18,423 bases of DNA. Origin: Selenomonas sp. (GTDB lineage: Bacteria; Bacillota; Negativicutes; Selenomonadales; Selenomonadaceae). How positions within the stretch are numbered: position 1 is the stretch's first letter; each line of letters begins with the position of its first letter. The notes beneath the pieces were generated by a model. It was not told the origin of the DNA and searched no databases. It saw only the letters and a list, made by a program, of their open reading frames with translations. The DNA lies in contig NZ_JALFCU010000117.1 in NCBI RefSeq assembly GCF_022771645.1, forward strand, positions 1-18,423. The letters are read 5' to 3'. Shown here in pieces: positions 6,762-11,979 of this stretch. The position numbers and the translations under genes were made by a program.

Positions 6762-8447
6762 ATGTCTACCTCAGGCATTTACGGCCTCTCCGGCTCCGGC
6801 ATCGACGTTGACTCCATGGTCAAGGTCGGCATGCTGACGAAGCAGAACCAGTACGACAAGATGTACAAAGAAGAGGTCAAGAACGAGTGGAAGAAAGAAG
6901 CGTACTCCGACCTCTACAGCAGCGTCAACTCGTTCAACCAGACGACGCTCTCGAACTACAAGATGAGCTCGACGACGAGCCCGATGACGGCGACGAGCTC
7001 GAGCGAGGGCACGGCGACGGCGACGGCGAATGCTGACGCCGCGAGCATGTCGCATACGGTGACCGTCACGTCGCTCGCGACGAACGCGTACCTGCAGACG
7101 GGCAACGCCGGCATCACGCGCGCCGCGTCGACGTCGACGGAAAAATCCACGAGCATCTACCTCAAGGACATCCTCTACAGCGCCTCGGACCTCGCGACGC
7201 AGCAGGAAGCCTATGACAAGATGTCGGACGAGGAAAAGCAGAAAGCGGCGCTCGAATTCACGATCAGTGACGGCGATGAGAGCGGCAACACGACGCGGAC
7301 GATCTCGTTCACGTACGAAGAACTCTTCGGCACGGGCTCGACGCTCAACGACCTCGCGTCGAAAATCAAGAATTCCGGCGTCAACATCCAGGCGACGTAC
7401 GACTCCGTCAACGACAGCTTCTCGCTGTACCAGAAGACGGGCGGCGCGGCGAACAAGATCACGCTGTCGACGGCGAACGAAGACGGTGACGCGACGGGCG
7501 ATGCCGCTGTGCGCGCGCAGACGCTCCTTACGAACCTGAGCCTCTCGCAGGTCGATTCGACGACGCAGACGCTCGGCACGGCACTGACGTTCGACACGAC
7601 GAACGCCACGCAATCCGCCTCCGGCACGGACGGCTCCGTCACGATCGACGGCAAGACGTACGCGACGACGAGCCAAAAGCTCACGGTCAACAACGTCTCG
7701 TATACGATCGGCGCCAAGGGCACGACGACCGTCACGGTCGCGCAGGACACGGATAAGCTCGTCGAGAACGTCAAGAAGTTCGTCGAAGACTACAACAAGA
7801 TGATCGACGCGCTGAACACGAAGTACTACGAGACGCAGTACAGCGACTACGGCGTGCTGACGAAATCGCAGGAAAACGGCATGTCGCAGGAGCAGATCAC
7901 GAAGTGGAACGAAAAGGCGAAATCCGGCCTCCTGTACCACGACGCGCAGCTCGGCAAGATCATCAGCTCCATGCGCGAGGCGCTCTACACGCCGGTCGAA
8001 GACACGGGCAGCGACTACAATACGATGATGTCGCTCGGCATCTCGTCCTCGACGGATCAGGGCCACATCACGCTCGACGAGACGAAGCTCAAGAAAGCCA
8101 TCGCCGCCGACCCGAACGCCGTGCGCAGCGTCTTCGCCGCCTCGGGCGACGTCACGAACAAAGACGGCACGACATCGACAGACTACAATAAAGAAGGCGT
8201 CATGAACCGCATCAGCGATGCGCTGTACGCGAACCTCAAGACGCTGAAGAGTTACGCCGGCGACTCCTCGGAGACGGCCGACGGCTCGACGCTCGGCACG
8301 CTCATCGAAAACCTCAAGACGAAGATGAGCGACTTCAAAGTCCAGATGACGGCCTACGAGAACCTGCTCTATGACAAATACGACGCCATGGAGACGGCCA
8401 TCCAGCGGCTCGGCGTCCAAATGGGCTACATCACGGGCGGCAACTGA
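6762..8447 (+). CDS. fliD: filament cap protein FliD (HAP2)
   Basis: FliD caps the growing filament and folds incoming flagellin. The 561-residue length is within the family range. The N-terminus SGIYGLSGSGIDVDSMV begins the FliD_N domain (to about residue 115). The C-terminal domain begins near residue 335, with FVEDYNKMIDALN, the GVLTKSQENGMSQEQITKW segment and a KAKSGLL motif that are typical of FliD. The last 50 residues form the coiled-coil end. The central Thr/Ser/Asp-rich region (about 120-335) would be the variable outer domain. AAGGAGGAA precedes the ATG. The next gene is fliS, the usual partner. Confidence 0.95.
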   Translation: MSTSGIYGLSGSGIDVDSMVKVGMLTKQNQYDKMYKEEVKNEWKKEAYSDLYSSVNSFNQTTLSNYKMSSTTSPMTATSSSEGTATATANADAASMSHTVTVTSLATNAYLQTGNAGITRAASTSTEKSTSIYLKDILYSASDLATQQEAYDKMSDEEKQKAALEFTISDGDESGNTTRTISFTYEELFGTGSTLNDLASKIKNSGVNIQATYDSVNDSFSLYQKTGGAANKITLSTANEDGDATGDAAVRAQTLLTNLSLSQVDSTTQTLGTALTFDTTNATQSASGTDGSVTIDGKTYATTSQKLTVNNVSYTIGAKGTTTVTVAQDTDKLVENVKKFVEDYNKMIDALNTKYYETQYSDYGVLTKSQENGMSQEQITKWNEKAKSGLLYHDAQLGKIISSMREALYTPVEDTGSDYNTMMSLGISSSTDQGHITLDETKLKKAIAADPNAVRSVFAASGDVTNKDGTTSTDYNKEGVMNRISDALYANLKTLKSYAGDSSETADGSTLGTLIENLKTKMSDFKVQMTAYENLLYDKYDAMETAIQRLGVQMGYITGGN

Positions 8448-8505
8448 CCCGAAGCATGCAGGGAGCGGCAATGATGCAGGATGCGGATAGCAAGGAGGAA
8501 CCTAC

Positions 8506-8919
8506 ATGGTAAACAACGCGGCAGAGGCCTACAAGCGCCAGCAGATCATGACAGCGACGCCGGAGGCGCTCACGCTCATGCTGTACAACGGCTGCCTGAA
8601 ATTCATCGACGAAGGCATCCAGGGCGTGAAGGACAAGAAATGGGAAGAGGCGAACACCTCGCTCCAAAAGGCGCAGCGCATCATTTCCGAATTCCGCATC
8701 ACGCTCGACATGGACTACGAGATTTCGCAGCAGCTCATGCCGCTCTACAACTACACGTACGACCGCCTCGTCGAAGGCAACATCAAGAGCGATACCGCCA
8801 TGCTCGAAGAGGCGAAAGGGATCATCAAGGAACTCCGCGACGCCTGGGCGCAGGCCATGAAAAAAGCGCGCACGGAGAAAGGCACGCAGGGCGTGCAGGG
8901 AGGCAGCTATGTCGGCTGA
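8506..8919 (+). CDS. fliS: flagellin export chaperone FliS
   Basis: This 137-residue helical protein starts with the family pattern AAEAYKRQQIMTATPEALTL, followed by MLYNGCLKFIDEG and, near residues 75-95, a QLMPLYNYTYDRLVEGN helix. FliS binds the C-terminal D0 helix of flagellin in the cytoplasm, preventing polymerisation and delivering it to the export gate. The start follows AAGGAGGAA. The last 11 bases overlap the FliT-like gene, so the two are translationally coupled. fliC, its client, follows on a separate promoter. Confidence 0.95.
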   Translation: MVNNAAEAYKRQQIMTATPEALTLMLYNGCLKFIDEGIQGVKDKKWEEANTSLQKAQRIISEFRITLDMDYEISQQLMPLYNYTYDRLVEGNIKSDTAMLEEAKGIIKELRDAWAQAMKKARTEKGTQGVQGGSYVG

Positions 8920-9298
8920 CACGCACGCAGCGCCCGCAGAGGCAGCTGCGCCGAACGTGGGCAGCACGGCCGACGCGGCGCGCGACTTCCGGCTCTACGC
9001 GACGCTGTCGCATGAGCTCTTGAAATTCATCGGCCAGGAAGACATCGATGAATTCCTCTCGCTCGCCGAGCAGCGCCAGCGCGTCGTCGAGCGTATGCAG
9101 AAAAACCCCGCCGTCGGCGACTATCGCAAGACGACGGAATGCCAGCGGCTCATCGACGAATGCCACCCGCTCGACATGCAGATCATCTACAAGGCGCGCG
9201 CGTGGCTGAACAAGAGCCGCCGCAAAAACGCGGCCGTCCATGCCTACGACCTCAAGACCCTGAACCCCGTCGGCAACATCTTCAATAAAAAGTATTGA
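8909..9298 (+). CDS. FliT-like flagellar chaperone
   Basis: The protein has 129 residues. A short Ala/Pro-rich N-terminus is followed by helices (about 24-110) ending in a basic KSRRKN patch. Sequence similarity to FliT is weak by eye. Identification rests on size, helical character, a start inside fliS (GGGAGG at 8898-8903 precedes the ATG) and the common fliD-fliS-fliT order. FliT proteins act as the FliD chaperone and, in some bacteria, as a regulator. It could also be an unrelated small flagellar protein specific to this lineage. It is the last gene of the flgM operon, and a two-hairpin repeat begins one base after its stop. Confidence 0.6.
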   Translation: MSADTHAAPAEAAAPNVGSTADAARDFRLYATLSHELLKFIGQEDIDEFLSLAEQRQRVVERMQKNPAVGDYRKTTECQRLIDECHPLDMQIIYKARAWLNKSRRKNAAVHAYDLKTLNPVGNIFNKKY

Positions 9299-9357
9299 CC
9301 CCCCTCAGGCCCCCTCTCAGAGGGGGCTGTCAGCGAAGCTGACTGGGGGAGTCCCCT
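9299..9357 (+). repeat. two-hairpin palindromic repeat, copy A
   Basis: Stem 1 is CCCCCTC (9310-9316) with GAGGGGG (9320-9326) around TCA, extended by flanking G-C and G-T pairs. Stem 2 is GTCAGC (9329-9334) with GCTGAC (9338-9343) around GAA. The flanking CCCCCTCAG and CTGGGGG could close an outer stem. The same unit recurs at 11511, 11652 (inverted) and 11860. It abuts the stop of the FliT-like gene and may end that transcript, although no T-run follows. The rest of the gap to fliC is described by the next entries. Confidence 0.8.
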
Positions 9358-9397
9358 GTACAACAAAACAACGAGTACGAAGTTTCTTCCGCGGGTG

Positions 9398-9431
9398 CGA
9401 AAAAACTTTTTTCGAAAAAATTTCGAAAAAA
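9398..9431 (+). promoter_or_regulatory. phased A-tract region upstream of the fliC promoter
   Basis: CGAAAAAA occurs three times (9398, 9413, 9424), with T-runs between, immediately before the -35 element at 9436. The first copy forms a palindrome with TTTTTTCG at 9407-9414. Such A-tracts could bend DNA or act as an UP-like element recruiting RNA polymerase alpha subunits. It contrasts sharply with the GC-rich surroundings. Confidence 0.4.
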
Positions 9432-9435
9432 GACT

Positions 9436-9461
9436 TAAGTTCTCCGCGAAACTTCCGATAT
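9436..9461 (+). promoter_or_regulatory. sigma-28 promoter of fliC
   Basis: TAAG (9436-9439) and TCCGATAT (9454-9461) are 14 bases apart, close to the SigD/FliA pattern with its near-invariant CGATA. Transcription would start at about 9468, leaving a leader of about 140 nt before the fliC ATG at 9612. This is the best promoter in the window. It fits a flagellin gene controlled by the FlgM/sigma-28 switch encoded upstream. Confidence 0.8.
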
Positions 9462-9490
9462 AGGAAGTGTAAGCACCAAACAAATAATTC

Positions 9491-9532
9491 GCAGGAGCGC
9501 GAGGGTCCCGCTAGCAGCCCGGACGCACCTGC
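9491..9532 (+). promoter_or_regulatory. 5' leader stem-loop of fliC mRNA
   Basis: GCAGGAGCG (9491-9499) pairs with CGCACCTGC (9524-9532) with a single internal A-A mismatch, enclosing a GC-rich loop. It is near the expected 5' end of the flagellin transcript. GGA triplets sit at the mismatch (9494-9496) and at 9521-9523, so it could take part in CsrA binding or simply protect the 5' end. Confidence 0.45.
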
Positions 9533-9555
9533 CTATTATAAAAAAATGGCAAAAC

Positions 9556-9575
9556 GGCGGTCACGGATGTCCGCC
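9556..9575 (+). promoter_or_regulatory. probable CsrA-binding hairpin in the fliC leader (site 1)
   Basis: GGCGG (9556-9560) and CCGCC (9571-9575) pair and present the ten-base loop TCACGGATGT. The loop holds GGATGT preceded by CA, matching most of the CsrA consensus (A)CA-R-GGATG(T). GGA in a hairpin loop is the form CsrA prefers. The spacing upstream of site 2 on the ribosome binding site resembles the two-site arrangement of the B. subtilis flagellin (hag) leader. Confidence 0.65.
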
Positions 9576-9596
9576 AGAAAATCAATCTAACTTCTC

Positions 9597-9604
9597 AGGG
9601 AGGA
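9597..9604 (+). promoter_or_regulatory. fliC ribosome binding site and probable CsrA site 2
   Basis: AGGGAGGA ends 7 bases before the fliC ATG and is a strong Shine-Dalgarno. It contains two GGA triplets about 35 bases downstream of the GGA in the hairpin loop at 9565. One CsrA dimer bridging the two sites would block ribosome entry. The overlap of a GGA with the ribosome binding site is also common by chance, so the claim depends on site 1. Confidence 0.55.
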
Positions 9605-9611
9605 ATACATC

Positions 9612-10928
9612 ATGTCCATGGTAGTCAAAAACAACATGTCGGCCATCTCCACGCTGAACACGCTGAACAAGAACTCGTCCGCGCTCTCCAAGAGCCTCGC
9701 GAAAGTCTCGTCCGGCATGAAGATCAACTCGGCAGCTGACGATGCTTCTGGGTATGCGATCTCCGAGCGCATGCGCGTCCAGATCCGCGGCCTCGACCAG
9801 GCGAACAGCAACACGCAGAACGGCACGAGCATGATGAAGGTCGCTGAGGGCGCTGTGTCCTCGACGGTCGACATCCTGAAGACCCTCAAAGAGAAAGTCA
9901 TCAACGCAGCGAACGATACGAACACGGACAGCGACCGCGCGACGATCCAGAAAGAGCTCGACCAGAGCATCGACCAGATCAACGACAACGCGAACGTGAC
10001 GTACAACGGCAAGTATCTCGTCGATGGCTCGCACAACGCGAAAGTCACGGCGACGACGACGTCCATGACGAACGAGAGCCTCTCGTCCACGACGATGGGT
10101 ACGACGAAGTTCTGCGACATGAAGGATCGTAACGGCAACAGCCTGAACATCCAGAAGTCCGACACGATCACGATGTCCATCGTTCGTGAAGGCAAGACGA
10201 CGACGTACTCCGTCCGCGGCAGCCAGACGCTCAGCGACCTCGTCAACTGCGCGACGAAAGCAAACGGCAATGAGAAAGCACTCCTCAGCTCGACGATCAC
10301 CAGCGGCTCCCATATCGGTAAAGATATCGCTGGCGACTCCGTCAGCACGGCAGATGGCGGCAATGCCCTGACGATCACGGCAGCGAAAGCTGGCGTCACG
10401 AGCCAGATCTCCGGCATCACGTTCAGCGTCACGAACACGAAGGGCCAGGTCCAGAAGAGCGCGAACGCGGTCCTCGACAACTTCACGGAGTCCATCCGTG
10501 CGCAGAACGATTCTTCGGACAACGCGATCAGCCTCCAGGTCGGCACGAAAGCCAACCAGAGCATCCGCGTCGGCCTGACGGATATGCGCGCTGAGGCTCT
10601 CGGCCTCCAGAGCTCGACGGGCAAGACGATCCAGATTGGCACGCAGCAGCAGGCCAACGCCGCGATCAACGTCCTCGACAACGCGGTCCAGAAAGCCCTC
10701 GATCAGCAGACGACGATCGGTTCCGTCGAGAGCCGCCTCGCTTACACGAGCAGCAACTTGACGACGGCTTCCGAGAACGTCCAGGCGTCCGAGTCGACGA
10801 TCCGCGACGCCGACATGGCAAAGGAAATGACGGAATACACGAAGAACAACGTTCTCCTGCAGGCCGCCCAGTCCATGCTCGCACAGGCGAACCAGAGCTC
10901 GAGCTCCGTTCTCAGCCTGCTCCAGTAA
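9612..10928 (+). CDS. fliC: flagellin FliC
   Basis: The 438-residue filament subunit has conserved D0/D1 ends: VVKNNMSAISTLNTLNKN at the N-terminus, KVSSGMKINSAADDASGYAI (31-50), the NDTNTDSDRATIQKEL helix (101-116), and the C-terminal half-domain from about 290 ending SVLSLLQ. The middle (about 142-290) is an outer domain rich in Ser/Thr, a possible substrate for the glycosyltransferases downstream. Two cysteines (168, 213) lie in that domain, which is unusual for flagellin. By alignment to Salmonella FliC, the TLR5 positions Arg90 and Leu94 appear as Thr91 and Lys95, while Glu114 is kept (Glu115). It has its own sigma-28 promoter, CsrA-type leader and terminator. Confidence 0.97.
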   Translation: MSMVVKNNMSAISTLNTLNKNSSALSKSLAKVSSGMKINSAADDASGYAISERMRVQIRGLDQANSNTQNGTSMMKVAEGAVSSTVDILKTLKEKVINAANDTNTDSDRATIQKELDQSIDQINDNANVTYNGKYLVDGSHNAKVTATTTSMTNESLSSTTMGTTKFCDMKDRNGNSLNIQKSDTITMSIVREGKTTTYSVRGSQTLSDLVNCATKANGNEKALLSSTITSGSHIGKDIAGDSVSTADGGNALTITAAKAGVTSQISGITFSVTNTKGQVQKSANAVLDNFTESIRAQNDSSDNAISLQVGTKANQSIRVGLTDMRAEALGLQSSTGKTIQIGTQQQANAAINVLDNAVQKALDQQTTIGSVESRLAYTSSNLTTASENVQASESTIRDADMAKEMTEYTKNNVLLQAAQSMLAQANQSSSSVLSLLQ

Positions 10929-10971
10929 TCCCGCACATCTCCTCGCGAGATGCCAATACCAAAAAGCTAGC

Positions 10972-11007
10972 AAAAAAGCTGCCACGCGAAAGCGTGGCAG
11001 CTTTTTT
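10972..11007 (+). terminator. intrinsic terminator of fliC
   Basis: AGCTGCCACGC (10977-10987) pairs perfectly with GCGTGGCAGCT (10992-11002) around a GAAA tetraloop, preceded by A-runs and followed by a T-run to 11007. It lies 43 bases after the fliC stop. The A-run before the stem makes it potentially bidirectional. A weaker hairpin (CATCTC 10936-10941 with GAGATG 10947-10952) lies between. Confidence 0.9.
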
Positions 11008-11033
11008 CTGTACAGATTTTGCGGCAGGATTTT

Positions 11034-11047
11034 TTGATGTGCATCAA
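11034..11047 (+). promoter_or_regulatory. FNR/CRP-type operator-like palindrome upstream of the DUF559 gene
   Basis: TTGATGTGCATCAA is an exact match to TTGAT-N4-ATCAA, the consensus for FNR-class regulators, and is perfectly symmetric except at its centre. It lies 46 bases before the ATG of the nuclease gene and 27 bases after the fliC terminator. No convincing -35/-10 pair could be placed, so whether it would activate or repress is open. Confidence 0.4.
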
Positions 11048-11093
11048 GAATAATAAGAAAGGCAAAGCATCATGAAAAACAAGGTGAGTTATC

Positions 11094-11477
11094 ATGGAGC
11101 AAGGAACGTATCGATGCACGACGTTTGCGAAGACACGCTCGAAGGAACTCCGCAAGCAGATGACCCGATCGGAACGTCATCTGTGGTACGACTTCCTGCG
11201 CGATCACAAACCGCGCTTCCAACGCCAAAGACCCATCGGCCCGTATATCGTGGATTTCATTTGCTATGACGCCGCCCTCATCATTGAACTCGACGGCGAA
11301 GCACATGATGCCGCAGAGAAACAAGAACATGACGAAGCGCGTGACAACTACCTCAAACGCCACGGCCTCCGCACCATACGCTTCCGCAGCCAGGATGTGT
11401 TCGAAAATTTTGAGGGCGTGTGCAAGGGCATCGAGCTGGCGATGAAAGATCCGACGATGGAAGGGTATATGACATAG
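11094..11477 (+). CDS. DUF559 (Vsr-like) endonuclease-domain protein
   Basis: The small protein has 127 residues with the DUF559 layout: a basic N-terminal helix with LRKQMTRSERHLWYDFLR (19-36), then QRPIGPYIVDF (45-55), LIIELDGEAHD (62-72), a DEARDNYL helix, and GLRTIRFRSQDVFENFEGV. The Asp of IVDF and the Glu-x-Asp of IELDGE are the likely metal-binding residues of a PD-(D/E)XK/Vsr-like fold. The family is widespread as solitary genes. Its substrate is not established to my knowledge. AAGGTGA before the ATG is the ribosome binding site. It has no role in flagella that I can see: it is an accessory gene between fliC and the glycosyltransferases. It is followed 33 bases later by a large palindromic repeat. 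Confidence 0.88.
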   Translation: MEQGTYRCTTFAKTRSKELRKQMTRSERHLWYDFLRDHKPRFQRQRPIGPYIVDFICYDAALIIELDGEAHDAAEKQEHDEARDNYLKRHGLRTIRFRSQDVFENFEGVCKGIELAMKDPTMEGYMT

Positions 11478-11510
11478 AAAAGTAATTAGCCAGTCTGCCA
11501 ATCAATCTAA

Positions 11511-11711
11511 GGCCCCCTCCCCGAGGGGGCTGTCAGCGAAGCTGACTGAGGGTGTGTCGAAGGTAGTGCATGAGTTTCTTGCACGATTGTATTGTCGAAG
11601 GTACGACTTAGGCGATTCCTCCGACTGCACAATCGATGTCTCCGTTACATCCTACCTTCGACACACCTTCCACCGCTTCGCGGTCCCCCTCCCTCGGAGA
11701 GGGAGGCTGGA
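11511..11711 (+). repeat. large inverted repeat made of two opposed copies of the two-hairpin unit (B and B')
   Basis: Left arm: stem 1 GCCCCCTC/GAGGGGGC (11512-11530), stem 2 GTCAGC-GAA-GCTGAC (11532-11546), then GGTGTGTCGAAGGTAG (11551-11566). Right arm, inverted: CTACCTTCGACACACC (11652-11667), a perfect reverse complement, then ACCGC-TTC-GCGGT, then a GCCTCCCTC-type stem ending at about 11709. Between the arms are CGATTGT (11584-11590) and ACAATCG (11629-11635), a further inner inverted pair. The whole looks like a MITE or REP-doublet. The 502-base gap 11478-11979 holds this element, the palindrome at 11732-11832 and copy C, and I see no gene in it. Confidence 0.8.
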
Positions 11712-11779
11712 GTTTGAGAGCCACCAGCACTTAACTTAATGACATTGCACTCGGAGAGGCGGCAGGAGTTTGAGAGCCA
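11693..11779 (+). repeat. 30-base direct repeat pair
   Basis: CTCGGAGAGG followed by a GGCxGGAGTTTGAGAGCCA segment occurs at 11693-11723 and again at 11750-11779, with a few substitutions and one indel. The first copy is the outer edge of B'. The second appears to be a truncated fragment of the same unit, so the region has grown by repeated insertion or duplication followed by decay. Confidence 0.7.
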
Positions 11780-11832
11780 GTCCAAAGCCATTCAACCTCA
11801 GGACCCGTCTCTGAGGCAATGTCATTAAGTTA
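11732..11832 (+). repeat. 101-base palindromic element with perfect 17-bp ends
   Basis: TAACTTAATGACATTGC at 11732-11748 is the exact reverse complement of GCAATGTCATTAAGTTA at 11816-11832. Inside, CTCGGAGA (11750-11757) and TCTCTGAG (11808-11815) continue the pairing with one mismatch. The interior (11781-11815) resembles the left flank and first stem of copy C (11842-11876). It reads as a small fold-back element derived from the same repeat family. Confidence 0.7.
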
Positions 11833-11859
11833 TCAAAATATCCGAAAGCGATTCAAACC

Positions 11860-11957
11860 AAGGCCCCCTCTCCGAGGGGGCTGTCAGCGAAGCTGACTGA
11901 GGGTGTGGCGAAGGTAGGGCGGGAGTTTTCGCAGGATTGTATTGGCGAAGGCAGGAT
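11860..11957 (+). repeat. two-hairpin palindromic repeat, copy C
   Basis: Stem 1 is GGCCCCCTC-TCC-GAGGGGGCT and stem 2 is GTCAGC-GAA-GCTGAC, followed by TGAGGGTGTGGCGAAGGTAG. It aligns with copy B across about 95 bases, up to the ATTGTATTGGCGAAGG segment at 11937-11952. It ends just before the ribosome binding site of the next gene, so it forms much of that gene's upstream region. No clear promoter is visible in it. Confidence 0.8.
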
Positions 11958-11979
11958 GGAAGAGAAAGAAGGGAACCCC

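Noticed and set aside
9244..9483. 79-codon minus-strand frame over repeat copy A and the A-tracts
   Set aside because: It is a translation of repeat and AT-rich promoter DNA, without a ribosome binding site or family resemblance.
9580..9590. AATCAATCTAA shared with 11500-11510 as a repeat boundary or attachment site
   Set aside because: It is an eleven-base AT-rich match without further flanking similarity and is likely to be coincidence.
11072..11269. 65-codon frame starting just before the DUF559 gene
   Set aside because: It overlaps the DUF559 gene in another frame, and the latter has clear family motifs and a good ribosome binding site.
11554..11739. 61-codon open frame across the inverted repeat
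   Set aside because: It consists only of repeat sequence from arm to arm, has no plausible ribosome binding site and changes frame relative to the other copies.
11827..11848. TAAG followed by TCCGAAAG as a sigma-28 promoter for the glycosyltransferase operon
   Set aside because: The spacing is wrong and the CGATA core is missing. The first part also belongs to the terminus of the 101-bp palindrome.
9299..11957. CRISPR array
   Set aside because: The repeats are few, unevenly spaced, in both orientations and palindromic, with no regular spacers and no cas genes in the window.
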